Of a DNA stretch of 64,000 nt, positions 1 through 8,487 are shown in pieces; the first letter of the stretch is position 1; every line of letters starts with the position of its first letter. Under the pieces are notes generated by a model that saw only the letters and a list, made by a program, of their open reading frames with translations, did not search any database and was not told where the DNA came from. The DNA comes from Leptospira kanakyensis (GTDB lineage: Bacteria > Spirochaetota > Leptospiria > Leptospirales > Leptospiraceae). Location: the NCBI RefSeq assembly GCF_004769235.1, contig NZ_RQFG01000019.1, positions 248,001 through 312,000 on the forward strand, written 5' to 3'. The position numbers and the translations under genes were made by a program.

Positions 1-1
1 T

Positions 2-1315
2 TTAAAAGGTGCCTATAGCGCCGGAGTTCCTGGAACGGTACAGGGGATTTTAGAAATCCAAAAACAACATGGAAAATTGCCTTTGAATGCCGTAGTCGCA
101 CCTGCAATTCGTTATGCGAGAAGTGGGTTTTCTGTTTATGGTGATTTAGCAAATGTCGTTTCGAAAACTTGGCCGGATATGAATCCTTCTATGAAAAAAG
201 TTTTTGGGATTGATAACAGAGCCATTCGGGAAGGAGAACTTCTCCTTCAGGAGGATCTCGCCAAAACTTTAGAAAGGATTGTTGAAAATTCTGAAAAAGA
301 ATTTTTGGATGGGGAAACCATCCAACTTATATCTCAGTATTATTCTGAATTTGAAAACTTTATTACCATTGAAGATTTTAAAACTTACCAAGTAAAGGTT
401 AGTGATCCTTTGGTTTCTTCCACTTGGGGACATACCGTTCTTACCATGCCTCCTCCCAGTTCAGGAGTTCATCTTGTCACCATGATGAATCTGTATTCGG
501 AAATGCAAAAACGAAATACCTTTCCAAAGGGAAATGTAGGTGAAGTGATTCACATTACGGAAGCGATGCGAGTTGCCTACCGGGACCGAGCAGAACTTGG
601 CGGAGATCCAAGTTTTACAACAGTTCCAGTGTCTAAACTTATATCTGCAAGTTATGCCAAAGAAGAAACAAATGAGATCGAAAAGAAAGTGGTCTCGGGA
701 AGTTGGCCCGTACCCAAAGACGAAAAACAAAAACAAGAATCTTATAATACCACTCATATTTCCATTATGGACAAAGATGGCAATGCGGTATCGTCAACCC
801 AGTCCATCAATGGAATCTTTGGAGCCGTTCAGATGGTTCCAGGAACTGGCCTTGTTTTAAACAATACTATGGACGACTTTGCGGTAGCACCGGGAGTTCC
901 GAATCTCTATGGGCTTGTTGGTTCCAAGGCCAATGCCATCGAACCAGGTAAAACTCCGCTTTCCAGCATGAGTCCGAGCATCCTTCTCGACGGGACTGGC
1001 AAAACCAAAATGGTGATTGGAGCTCCTGGCGGTTCCCAGATTCCCACTTCCATTTTTAATACCCTCTACCGGTATTTGATCCAAAAGGAAGGCCTTTATG
1101 AAAGTGTATCTTATCCTAGGATCCACCACCAATTCCAACCCGATCGGATTTTTTTAGATCCGGAAATAAAAGACTCCTTTCCGCAATCGGAATTACCATT
1201 TTATCAAGTCCAATATATTAGGCATCGTGCGAAAGTATTTGCCGTTGTGAGAGAGGGAGACCGTCTGATTGGCGTGTCTGATCCCAAAGGGGAAGGAGTC
1301 CCTTTAGGTTTTTAA
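2..1315 (+). CDS. ggt: Gamma-glutamyltransferase (5' end outside window)
   Basis: Gamma-glutamyltransferase cleaves the gamma-glutamyl bond of glutathione, normally in the periplasm, after autocleaving into two subunits. The reading frame is open from base 2, before any start codon, so the N-terminus and any signal peptide lie outside the window. The first visible residues contain the family motif GVPGTV. The TTHIS motif near bases 749-763 marks the autocleavage site, whose first Thr (codon 749-751) becomes the catalytic N-terminal nucleophile of the small subunit. Further downstream are the conserved SSTQSINGIFGA and APGGSQIP stretches. The stop lies 3 bp before gshA, so it is probably cotranscribed with glutathione biosynthesis, linking synthesis with turnover. 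Family assignment is secure; the substrate range is not readable from sequence. Confidence 0.93.
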   Translation, partial: LKGAYSAGVPGTVQGILEIQKQHGKLPLNAVVAPAIRYARSGFSVYGDLANVVSKTWPDMNPSMKKVFGIDNRAIREGELLLQEDLAKTLERIVENSEKEFLDGETIQLISQYYSEFENFITIEDFKTYQVKVSDPLVSSTWGHTVLTMPPPSSGVHLVTMMNLYSEMQKRNTFPKGNVGEVIHITEAMRVAYRDRAELGGDPSFTTVPVSKLISASYAKEETNEIEKKVVSGSWPVPKDEKQKQESYNTTHISIMDKDGNAVSSTQSINGIFGAVQMVPGTGLVLNNTMDDFAVAPGVPNLYGLVGSKANAIEPGKTPLSSMSPSILLDGTGKTKMVIGAPGGSQIPTSIFNTLYRYLIQKEGLYESVSYPRIHHQFQPDRIFLDPEIKDSFPQSELPFYQVQYIRHRAKVFAVVREGDRLIGVSDPKGEGVPLGF

Positions 1316-1318
1316 ACC

Positions 1319-2911
1319 ATGAAATCAAAGTTATTAACATCGACTAAAAAAAATTCAACACGTAACTTATTGTCAGAAGAATACCGAACTTGTTTACTTA
1401 GCGCCAAACATGGATTAGAGAGAGAAAGTGCCAGGGTGGATGGAAAATCTCAGTTGGCTTCCACTCCTCATCCCAAATCACTCGGATCAAGTTTAACCCA
1501 TCCTTTGATTAAAACAGATTTTGCCGAAGCACAAATTGAATATGCAACGAATGTACATAAATCCATTCCTGATGCCTTACGAGAACTCACAGAGTTACAT
1601 GCCTTTACGGCAAGCCGCTTGGGTTCCGAATACCTTTGGCCTTTTAGTATGCCTCCGGTTTTACCAACTGAAAACAAAATTGAAGTAGGAAACTATGGAA
1701 CGTCAATTGAAGGTCGGAAAAAAACCATCTACCGGAATGGGCTTGGTCATCGGTATGGAAAAAAGATGCAAACCATTTCCGGAGTGCATTATAATGTTTC
1801 CTTCGACACTTGTATGTTGTCGGTAGTCTCAGAAAAACGTTTTAAAAAACCATTAACCCCTGCGACGAAATCACAAATTTATTTTGATACCATTCGTAAC
1901 TTTTACAGGATTTCGCCTGCCTTATTGTATTTATTTGGATCATCTAGTTTAACTGATGTTACTTTTACAGATGAATCAAAACAAATCAAAAAACGTGATT
2001 CTAAAACTCTAAAATCAGATTTTGCTACAACCCTTCGTCTTTCTAGTATTGGTTATACAAGTAAAGTACAGGGGAAATATCATATTTCTGTAAATTCGTT
2101 GGAAGAGTATACGAGCGATATGTGCCAGGTGGTTTCCAAATCCTATACTCCTTACAAAGCGTTTAATGGAAAAACTACGAACCAGTTGAATGACCATATC
2201 CTACAATTGGAAAACGAATACTATTCGCTTGTCAGACCAAAACAAGTTCCGAAGGGTGATGAACGAGTTGTGGATGCTCTGGTAGAACGTGGTGTCGAAT
2301 ATTTAGAAATTAGACTTCTTGATTTGGATCCATTTTCAGCCATTGGTGTTGAAGAAAACAGACTCTATTTTTTACATATGGTACTTCTTTATTGTATGTT
2401 AAACGAATCACCTAAATCTGATTTGGTGGAGATGGCTGATTGGAGAAAAAACCAAGAAGTCACCACTTGGTTTGGTAGAAAAGAAGAAACTAAAATTAAG
2501 TTTCTTGGTGAAGAGATGAGCCTTCGGGATTTGACCTACCAACTCTTTGTTGAAATCCAACCCATTGCTGATCTTTTAGATGCAAATGATGCGAATGGCC
2601 CTTATAGTAAGGCTTGGGAAAGTTTTTGGGAAAAATGGAACGACCCGAGTGGGCTTGGTTCCACGATGTCTGAACTTGATTTAGAAATTCATAAATCTAG
2701 TTTTAGAGAGTTTGGGTTGACTCTTGCTAAAATGCATAAAGAAGAACTTCTGAATTACCCACTCCCTCCGAACCTCGTAAAGTATTATGAAGATTTAAGT
2801 GTTCAGTCCATTTACGAACAACAAAAGATCGAAAATTTAGAAGGCAGCCATTTAAAGAAAAATCAAAAACCCATCCAAATCAAACCCCTAAAACTTTGTA
2901 GTGGGGTTTGA
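1319..2911 (+). CDS. gshA: Glutamate-cysteine ligase
   Basis: Catalyses the first step of glutathione synthesis, ATP-dependent ligation of L-glutamate and L-cysteine, in the cytoplasm. The 530-residue protein matches the gammaproteobacterial GshA type: near the N-terminus it has GLERESARV followed by STPHPKSLGSSLTHP and DFAEAQIEY, and mid-protein it has SGVHYNVS. Its length is close to the roughly 520 residues usual for this family. It starts 3 bp after the ggt stop and ends within a few bases of the next ATP-grasp gene, so the three form a glutathione operon. Most spirochetes lack glutathione, so this cluster is characteristic of Leptospira-like genomes. Confidence 0.95.
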   Translation: MKSKLLTSTKKNSTRNLLSEEYRTCLLSAKHGLERESARVDGKSQLASTPHPKSLGSSLTHPLIKTDFAEAQIEYATNVHKSIPDALRELTELHAFTASRLGSEYLWPFSMPPVLPTENKIEVGNYGTSIEGRKKTIYRNGLGHRYGKKMQTISGVHYNVSFDTCMLSVVSEKRFKKPLTPATKSQIYFDTIRNFYRISPALLYLFGSSSLTDVTFTDESKQIKKRDSKTLKSDFATTLRLSSIGYTSKVQGKYHISVNSLEEYTSDMCQVVSKSYTPYKAFNGKTTNQLNDHILQLENEYYSLVRPKQVPKGDERVVDALVERGVEYLEIRLLDLDPFSAIGVEENRLYFLHMVLLYCMLNESPKSDLVEMADWRKNQEVTTWFGRKEETKIKFLGEEMSLRDLTYQLFVEIQPIADLLDANDANGPYSKAWESFWEKWNDPSGLGSTMSELDLEIHKSSFREFGLTLAKMHKEELLNYPLPPNLVKYYEDLSVQSIYEQQKIENLEGSHLKKNQKPIQIKPLKLCSGV

Positions 2912-3920
2912 AGTGACGGATACAAAACCATTACCTTCTGGCTTTGAAGATTTAGAAATTTCCACACAGATCATCATTCGGGATGCCTTAGCTCGCGGGA
3001 TCCAAGTGGAGATGGTAGACCGAAAGGAAAATTTCCTTCGGCTCATACAAGGAAATCATTCCGAATTTGTCAAAGAGGCAAGTAAAACAAAACTCGATAG
3101 TTTGATGACTTACCTAGTTATGGAGAATAAAATCGCCTCCAAACTAGTGTTAGAGGAAAGTGGAATTCGAGTTCCCGTAGGCAGAAATTATTCAAACTTA
3201 GAAACAGCCCTTTCTGACTATACTTTCTTTTTAGATAAAAAGAAAGTGATAAAGCCTGTGACAACAAACTTCGGATTGGGGATTGGAATCTCCGAACCAG
3301 GAGATAGTTTAGATAAGTTTACATCATTTGTTAACATTGCTCTTGGACTTTCTAATTCCATCATCATTGAAGAATTCATCGAAGGGCCGGAGTATCGATT
3401 TTTAGTTCTTGGGGATGAGGTGATTGCTGTTTGTAACCGAGTGCCGGCAAACGTAACGGGAGACGGGAAAAATTCGATTCGTGAACTGATTCTAAAGAAG
3501 AATGAAGACCCGAGGCGGGGAGAAGGCCATAAAACCGCATTGGAAAAAATTCAAATGTCTGACGTGGAATTACAAATTCTAAAAGACCAAGGCCTTGGTT
3601 TTGATTCGGTTCCTGATTTAGGGAAACAGGTTTTCTTAAGAAAGAACTCCAACATTTCTACCGGCGGGGATTCACTAGATGTTACGGACAATGTACATCC
3701 TGATTTTAAAGCCATAGCCGTCTCTGCGGCCAAAGCGGCTGGGGCTGTGATTTGTGGGATCGATATCATATCCTCCCAGATTGAATCAAAACCGAATGTA
3801 AAAACCTATGCCATTCTAGAAATTAACTTTAATCCAGTGCTTTATATCCATGAGTTTCCCTATTCCGGCAAACCAAGGTTTGTTGGTGATAAGATTTTAG
3901 ATTTACTTGGGTTTGATTGA
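2901..3920 (+). CDS. ATP-grasp ligase, probable glutathione synthetase (GshF C-terminal type)
   Basis: Probable second enzyme of glutathione synthesis, adding glycine to gamma-glutamylcysteine. The roughly 340-residue protein is an ATP-grasp ligase: KKVIKPVTTNFGLGIG is the ATP-binding lysine region, IIIEEFIEGPEYRFLVLGDEVIAV follows as the grasp core, and ILEINFNPVLYIHEFP near the end supplies metal-ligand Glu and Asn. This resembles the C-terminal domain of the bifunctional GshF/GshAB rather than classical GshB. The GTG at 2901 overlaps the gshA stop. A second in-frame GTG at 2913 is better spaced from a GGGG stretch and may be the true start. Function is inferred from fold plus adjacency to gshA; a cyanophycin-synthetase-like ligase is the main alternative. 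Confidence 0.82.
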   Translation: MGFEVTDTKPLPSGFEDLEISTQIIIRDALARGIQVEMVDRKENFLRLIQGNHSEFVKEASKTKLDSLMTYLVMENKIASKLVLEESGIRVPVGRNYSNLETALSDYTFFLDKKKVIKPVTTNFGLGIGISEPGDSLDKFTSFVNIALGLSNSIIIEEFIEGPEYRFLVLGDEVIAVCNRVPANVTGDGKNSIRELILKKNEDPRRGEGHKTALEKIQMSDVELQILKDQGLGFDSVPDLGKQVFLRKNSNISTGGDSLDVTDNVHPDFKAIAVSAAKAAGAVICGIDIISSQIESKPNVKTYAILEINFNPVLYIHEFPYSGKPRFVGDKILDLLGFD

Positions 3921-3934
3921 TTTAGGTTAGAATC

Positions 3935-3960
3935 TCATTCAGTTTACAACGACTGAATGA
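3935..3960. terminator. Hairpin between convergent genes
   Basis: A perfect 9-bp inverted repeat (TCATTCAGT, 8-nt loop, ACTGAATGA) lies 15 bp past the stop of the ATP-grasp gene and before the convergent glutaredoxin gene. No U-run follows on either strand, so it is only a possible terminator or mRNA 3'-end stabiliser. A second weaker repeat (ATCGTTT/AAACGAT, 3985-4016) follows in the same gap. Confidence 0.4.
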
Positions 3961-4026
3961 AAGATTTAAAAAAATCAGAAGTTAATCGTTTGTGAACGGT
4001 AAAATTGAAAAACGATCCAGTAAATA

Positions 4027-4269
4027 TTAAGAATATTTAGATCTTAAATAGGCGATGATGTCGGCAGATTCATACATCTGGACATTTCCATCCACAAGGA
4101 AGGGGACTTGGGACTGCCCACCGAGCCTGACTACTTCTGCTCGACCAGGAGTCCCTTGAAAAGCCTCTACGTATTCTATGTCTTTTCCCACGACTAGCCC
4201 GAGAGATTCCGCAGCGCGAATCACTCTTTGGCAGTAGGGACAAGTATCATATTGGTAGAGGCGAATCAT
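4027..4269 (-). CDS. Glutaredoxin / GST N-terminal-domain protein
   Basis: A thioredoxin-fold protein of 80 residues. It begins MIRLYQYDTCPYCQRV, giving a dithiol CPYC active site at about residues 9-12. It then has the cis-proline segment QVPFLVDG and ends in YESADIIAYL, the glutathione-binding ES(A)xI motif shared by glutaredoxins and GST N-terminal domains. It probably reduces disulfides with glutathione in the cytoplasm. It is the last gene of a minus-strand run with a CGFS glutaredoxin, two BolA genes and a GST, 6 bp after its upstream neighbour. The length covers one domain only, so it is not a full GST. Confidence 0.88.
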   Translation of the reverse strand: MIRLYQYDTCPYCQRVIRAAESLGLVVGKDIEYVEAFQGTPGRAEVVRLGGQSQVPFLVDGNVQMYESADIIAYLRSKYS

Positions 4270-4275
4270 TGGAGT

Positions 4276-4584
4276 TTATCCCGCTTTTTTTGTCAGTTCG
4301 CCAGACTGAGCCATTTGGATGGTGATGTCATGGCCACCCACAAATTCACCCTTGATATAGAGTTGTGGGATGGTCGGCCAGTTTGTGAATTCTTTGATTC
4401 CTTCTCTGATTTTCATATCAGAAAGAACATTGAATGAACCGAACGGAATTCCAAGTTGTTTGAGAGTTGTGACAACTCCTGCTGAAAATCCACATTGTGG
4501 CATTTCCGGTGTTCCTTTCATAAATAGAAACACGTTTTCTGATTTGATTAAGGATTCAATTTTATCCTTTAACTCTTGTTCCAT
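4276..4584 (-). CDS. grxD: Monothiol glutaredoxin, CGFS type (Grx4/GrxD)
   Basis: CGFS glutaredoxins bind a bridging [2Fe-2S] cluster with glutathione and pass or sense iron-sulfur clusters, often in complex with BolA. The 102-residue protein has KGTPEMPQCGFSAG (CGFS near residues 32-35), the WPTIPQLYIKGEFVGGHDI glutathione-binding segment and the typical family length. It lies 2 bp downstream of a bolA gene, which fits the known Grx-BolA heterodimer. Both are surrounded by glutathione genes. Assignment is secure. Confidence 0.95.
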   Translation of the reverse strand: MEQELKDKIESLIKSENVFLFMKGTPEMPQCGFSAGVVTTLKQLGIPFGSFNVLSDMKIREGIKEFTNWPTIPQLYIKGEFVGGHDITIQMAQSGELTKKAG

Positions 4585-4586
4585 GG

Positions 4587-4811
4587 TTATTCGCTCCTAG
4601 TTTCCAATGCCAATGCATGGATTTCTTCTTTTAATTCATCTTTCAAAGTGGCATACACCATCCGGTGTTGTTCAATCAGGCCTTTGCCGGCAAAACCAGA
4701 AAAGGTAACCACTGCCTTGATATGGACCCCGTCCCGATAGGGATCTAAGATTTCCACTTTAGAGCCGGGTAGGCCATCTTCAATTTTCTTTTGGATTTCT
4801 GGGATTGTCAT
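4587..4811 (-). CDS. bolA: BolA family protein
   Basis: BolA proteins partner with CGFS glutaredoxins to coordinate a [2Fe-2S] cluster and act in iron-sulfur trafficking or sensing. From the ATG at 4811 the product is about 74 residues: MTIPEIQKKIEDGLPGSKVEILDP, then VKAV-like beta strand, and the signature EQHRMVYATLKDEL, whose His is the presumed ligand. A longer reading from 4859 would overlap the GST gene by 47 bp. I prefer the internal ATG because it sits 1-2 bp after the GST stop and matches the family's N-terminus. The grxD gene follows directly. Confidence 0.9.
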   Translation of the reverse strand: MTIPEIQKKIEDGLPGSKVEILDPYRDGVHIKAVVTFSGFAGKGLIEQHRMVYATLKDELKEEIHALALETRSE

Positions 4812-4812
4812 C

Positions 4813-5484
4813 CTATAGTATTCCTCCCATCCAGGAATGGTGGGCTTTGATAAATTCAAGATATTCTTTAGGCACTTCCGGTAAAACAGAATTCTTTACC
4901 GATGGCAATGAAAGTAGAGTTTCACTCCATTTTTGAATTTTTGGAAAATCTTTTAGTAAGTAGAGTTCCGGTTTGTGGTCGGCTAAAAATTGTAACCTCA
5001 TAAAAAACGGGGCAAAAGCAGTATCCACTAAGTGCATTTTCTCTCCGGCAAAATAGAGCGATTTGCCTTCTTGGGTCGGAAGTCCCGCTTCTAAAATTTT
5101 GAATTTGGAAAGTAGCTCCTCACGTTTTTTATCAGAGTCCGATTTTTCTTTGGCCATGGTCCAACCGTATTGGTCCACGAGAAGGGCACTGGCAAATTCT
5201 GTCCAGGAGCGGTGTTTTGCTTTCTTAATGGGGTCTTTGGGATGAAGGGCCGGTGCACTTGTTTCGTCTAGGTATTCATTGATGACTGCAGATTCGAAAA
5301 TCACATCGTCTCCTACTTGTAAGACGGGAACTTTTCCAAAAGGAGATATCTTTAAAAACCAATCGGGTTTGTTTGCAAGGTCAATGTATTTGATATCGTA
5401 ATCCACTTTCTTTTCCAGAAGGTTGATGACGGAACGTTGGACAAAAGGGCAAAGTTTAAAACTAATAAGAACTGGTTTGATCAT
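4813..5484 (-). CDS. Glutathione S-transferase
   Basis: A soluble GST of 223 residues that conjugates or reduces substrates with glutathione. The N-terminal thioredoxin domain (about 1-75) has SFKLCPFVQRSVINLLE, with CPF in the place of the active site. It also has the cis-proline segment GKVPVLQVGDDVIFESAVINEYLDE with the glutathione-binding ESxxI motif. The remainder is the helical C-terminal domain. It sits between two bolA genes in the minus-strand thiol cluster. The CPFxQR start resembles Omega/stringent-starvation-like GSTs, which often act as glutaredoxin-like thiol transferases. The substrate cannot be told. Confidence 0.9.
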   Translation of the reverse strand: MIKPVLISFKLCPFVQRSVINLLEKKVDYDIKYIDLANKPDWFLKISPFGKVPVLQVGDDVIFESAVINEYLDETSAPALHPKDPIKKAKHRSWTEFASALLVDQYGWTMAKEKSDSDKKREELLSKFKILEAGLPTQEGKSLYFAGEKMHLVDTAFAPFFMRLQFLADHKPELYLLKDFPKIQKWSETLLSLPSVKNSVLPEVPKEYLEFIKAHHSWMGGIL

Positions 5485-5499
5485 AACTATTAGACTCTT

Positions 5500-5781
5500 T
5501 TATGGGGCGGAAAGATCCATTTCCAAGGCATGGAGCCCTTTCTTAAATTCTTCTCCGAGTGTCGCGTAGACCAATCGGTGGTTTTCGACTGTAGATTTTC
5601 CGGAAAATAACGAGGAAACCATCTGCAACCGGAAATGGGTTTCTTTTGAATCTTTGGTCATTCCGGGATGGCCTGCATGTTCGAGGGATACGTCTCGAAG
5701 GGAAAGGGAACTTGGTTGGAATTTTTCCTTGAGGATTTTTTCCATCCTGCTGAGTCTTGATTCTTTAGTTTCTGATGCCAT
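5500..5781 (-). CDS. BolA family protein, second paralog
   Basis: Second BolA-type protein in the cluster, 93 residues. It has LSLRDVSLEHAGHPG in the first half and the signature VENHRLVYATLGEEFKKGLHAL in the second. The N-terminal extension and AGHPG loop resemble the BolA/IbaG branch that carries an extra histidine. It overlaps the upstream ABC permease by 17 bp and precedes the GST by 15 bp, so it is probably translated from the same message. Two BolA proteins with one CGFS glutaredoxin suggest two alternative cluster-binding complexes; that is inference. Confidence 0.88.
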   Translation of the reverse strand: MASETKESRLSRMEKILKEKFQPSSLSLRDVSLEHAGHPGMTKDSKETHFRLQMVSSLFSGKSTVENHRLVYATLGEEFKKGLHALEMDLSAP

Positions 5782-6535
5782 AACCGATTTTCATTAACCT
5801 CACGTTGAAAAGAAAAAGAAATCCCGAAAGTAGAGTGATAAAACCAAAAGAAAAATATAAATTTACATCGGTAACACCGATAAACCCATATCGAAATAAG
5901 TTCACCATATATAGAATTGGATTACAATAAGAAACCGTTTGCCAAAATTCAGGTAAGTTCCTTATCGAATAAAACACCCCACCCAGATAAGTGAGAGGGG
6001 TGAGTATAAAAGTGGGAATGATGGTCACATCATCAAACTTTTTTGCAAAAAGGGCGTTGGCAAACCCACCAAGAGAAAACAAAATTGAAGTCATTAGAAT
6101 GGTAATAATAATCACAAAAGGATTATAGAACCTAAGGTTAGTAAAAAACAGGGAAGTGAGAGTGACTAAAATTCCCACAAAGATACCACGAACCACTCCG
6201 CCAAACGTATATCCAATGACAATTGTATAAGGTGATGTGGGGGAGACGAGTAACTCTTCTATATTTTTTTGGAATTTACTAGAGAAAAAAGAAGAAACCA
6301 CATTGTTATAGGAATTCGTGATGACACTCATCATAATGAGTCCCGGCACAATGAATTCAATATAAGTAAAATCTCCAATTTTTCCAATTTGGCGTCCGAC
6401 GAGTTCACCAAAGATCAAAAAATAAAGAGCCATCGTAATGACTGGTGGGATAAGAGTTTGCACCCAAATCCGAATGATTCGAATCCATTCTCTTCTCACA
6501 ATGGTATGTAAGGCTGTGAAGTTTTGTTTCCACAT
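5765..6535 (-). CDS. yadH: ABC-2 type transporter permease (YadH-like)
   Basis: Inner-membrane permease of an ABC exporter, 256 residues with about six hydrophobic segments. It closely follows the E. coli YadH pattern: IRIIRIWVQTLIPPVITMALYF, IEFIVPGLIMMSVITNSY, NIEELLVSPTSPY and PTFILTPLTYLGGVFYS. It is 2 bp downstream of its ATPase gene. The pair forms a complete half-size exporter of the ABC-2 class. The substrate is unknown; the family includes drug, polysaccharide and lipid exporters. Confidence 0.93.
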   Translation of the reverse strand: MWKQNFTALHTIVRREWIRIIRIWVQTLIPPVITMALYFLIFGELVGRQIGKIGDFTYIEFIVPGLIMMSVITNSYNNVVSSFFSSKFQKNIEELLVSPTSPYTIVIGYTFGGVVRGIFVGILVTLTSLFFTNLRFYNPFVIIITILMTSILFSLGGFANALFAKKFDDVTIIPTFILTPLTYLGGVFYSIRNLPEFWQTVSYCNPILYMVNLFRYGFIGVTDVNLYFSFGFITLLSGFLFLFNVRLMKIGYGIRN

Positions 6536-6537
6536 AA

Positions 6538-7455
6538 TTAGTTTTTTCCTGTTAATGATAAGAATAGTTCTTCCAGTCGGTTGGATTTGTTTCTAAGACT
6601 CAAAACTTCTAATTTTAGTTTTGTCAGTTCCGTAAATAGCTGGTTTACCGATTCTTTTTTATCCAATTGCACTTCTAAACTGTGATCGTCTAACCATTCC
6701 CAGCTGAATTTTTTTGACATGGGTTTGGATTTGATGGATTTTTTTAAATCGATAATAAAGGTTTCTTTGTCCAAACGGTGGAGGAGTTTTTTCATCGATG
6801 TATTTTCGACAATTTCCCCTTTGTCAATGATCGCAATGTTTTTACAAAGTGATTCAGCCTCTTCTAGGTAATGGGTTGTGAGGATGATGGTTTTTCCTGC
6901 TTGGTTTAATTCCTTTAAAAAATCCCACATGGATCTACGGATTTCTATGTCTACTCCTGCTGTAGGTTCATCCAAAATTAGAAGTTTGGGATCGTGGACA
7001 AGGGCACGGGCGATCATAAGCCTTCGTTTCATTCCCCCGCTGAGTTGGCCAGCAGCTGACTTTCGTTTGTCGATGAGTGAAAGTTTCTCTAGATAGTATT
7101 CTACTTTTCCTTTGGCTTCTTTGTAAGGGATTCCGTAAAAACCAGCTTGGTTGATTAAAATCTGTTCTACACCTTCAAAAATTCCAAAATTAAATTCTTG
7201 GGGAACAATCCCGAGAAAGGTTTTGGCAAGGTCGGGGTTTGTGTCTATATCGGTTCCGAAGATTTTGACTTTCCCTCCTGTTTTATTGATAAGAGAGCTC
7301 AAAATTCCTATGGTCGTAGATTTTCCTGCACCGTTTGGTCCAAGTAAGGCAAAAAAATCTCCCGATTCTACCTTGAGATTGATTGAGCGAAGGGCCTTCA
7401 CTCCACTCCCGTATGTTTTTTCTAAACCTTCGAGTTCGATTGCATATTTTTGCAT
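6538..7455 (-). CDS. yadG: ABC transporter ATP-binding protein (YadG-like)
   Basis: ATPase subunit of the exporter completed by the next gene. The 305-residue protein has Walker A GPNGAGKSTT (about residues 38-47), signature LSGGMKRRL, Walker B LLILDEPTAGVD and the switch histidine in LTTHYLEEAE. The C-terminal 70 residues form the accessory domain usual for YadG/CcmA-like ATPases. The start codon lies directly against the stop of trhO, so transcription probably continues from trhO. Confidence 0.93.
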   Translation of the reverse strand: MQKYAIELEGLEKTYGSGVKALRSINLKVESGDFFALLGPNGAGKSTTIGILSSLINKTGGKVKIFGTDIDTNPDLAKTFLGIVPQEFNFGIFEGVEQILINQAGFYGIPYKEAKGKVEYYLEKLSLIDKRKSAAGQLSGGMKRRLMIARALVHDPKLLILDEPTAGVDIEIRRSMWDFLKELNQAGKTIILTTHYLEEAESLCKNIAIIDKGEIVENTSMKKLLHRLDKETFIIDLKKSIKSKPMSKKFSWEWLDDHSLEVQLDKKESVNQLFTELTKLKLEVLSLRNKSNRLEELFLSLTGKN

Positions 7456-8487
7456 TTATTTTCCTACTAGTTTTCTTGTTAGGTGGTGGGTTGGGTATTT
7501 TTTGTTTTTTATATTTTCTTTTCGTAATGTTTTCTGAATTTCTTCAGGGAGTAAAATGATGTTTTTACACTCTTCAGAACAACAACCTAGAAGTTCTTTG
7601 GAACAATCCTCACATTGGATGAGAAGGACATGGCAACCAAGGTTCGCGCAATTGGTATGTCGGTCACTTGGTTTCCCACAAACATAACAAACGGTAAGGA
7701 TATCATCCGTTACCCTTTCTCCTAACCTGTCATCAAAAACAAAATTTTTACCTTTGAACTTTGATGGGACTCCCGCATCTTGAACTGCCTTAGCATAATT
7801 GATGATTCCACCTTGTAATTGGTGCACCTTAGAATAACCTTTATACTTTAAGTAAGCACTGGCTTTTTCGCAGCGTATTCCACCGGTGCAGTAGAGTAGG
7901 ATTTTTTTGTCCTTATCCTCTTTTAAAAGATCTTCGACAAGGGGTAGTTCTTCTCTAAATGTTCCTACGTCAGGTAAAATTGCATTTTCAAAATGTCCCA
8001 CTTCGGATTCATAATTATTCCGGAGATCCACAACAATGACCCCAGGTTCTTGTAACGCATCATGAAATTCTAATGGTGTTAGGTGGGTTCCCACATCAGA
8101 AGGATCAAATTGTGAATCATCCAAACCATCTGCGACAATTTTTTTCCGAACTTTAATCGCCAGTTTGATGAAACTTTCTTTTTTATCTTCTACTGCATCG
8201 TTAAAATAAATTTTGTTTAGTTCGGATATCGAATCTACTGCCGTTCGGAGAAGATCGTAGTTTTCAGTGGGAATCGAAAATTGGGCGTTGATTCCTTCTT
8301 TTGCTAAATAAATCCTTCCCAAAATTCCTAAATCTTCGAAGGCATCATAAAGTTGGTCTCGAAATTGAAGAGGGTCTTCGATTTTTACATATCGGTAGAA
8401 GGAAATGACTCGGCGTTCCCTTGTATCACTTTCCACACGTTTTTTTAAGGTTTCTTTATCGTAACGATTGAATAAAAACTTTTTCAT
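7456..8487 (-). CDS. trhO: tRNA uridine(34) hydroxylase, rhodanese family
   Basis: TrhO (YceA) hydroxylates U34 of certain tRNAs using oxygen, the first step to 5-carboxymethoxyuridine. The 343-residue protein has an N-terminal acylphosphatase-like domain (YRYVKIEDPLQFRDQLY... GIYLAKEGINAQFS style) and a central rhodanese domain (VIVVDLRNNYESEVGHFENA). The active loop LLYCTGGIRCEKASAYL carries the essential cysteines. The C-terminal tail is cysteine-rich (CYVCGKPSDRHTNC ... CEDCSKELLGCCSEEC), probably binding zinc as in many YceA proteins. It overlaps the upstream oxidoreductase by 4 bp. Confidence 0.93.
   Translation of the reverse strand: MKKFLFNRYDKETLKKRVESDTRERRVISFYRYVKIEDPLQFRDQLYDAFEDLGILGRIYLAKEGINAQFSIPTENYDLLRTAVDSISELNKIYFNDAVEDKKESFIKLAIKVRKKIVADGLDDSQFDPSDVGTHLTPLEFHDALQEPGVIVVDLRNNYESEVGHFENAILPDVGTFREELPLVEDLLKEDKDKKILLYCTGGIRCEKASAYLKYKGYSKVHQLQGGIINYAKAVQDAGVPSKFKGKNFVFDDRLGERVTDDILTVCYVCGKPSDRHTNCANLGCHVLLIQCEDCSKELLGCCSEECKNIILLPEEIQKTLRKENIKNKKYPTHHLTRKLVGK

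Noticed and set aside
461..1138. Antisense and shifted ORFs inside ggt
   Set aside because: They are shadows of a clear gene with strong family motifs in frame.
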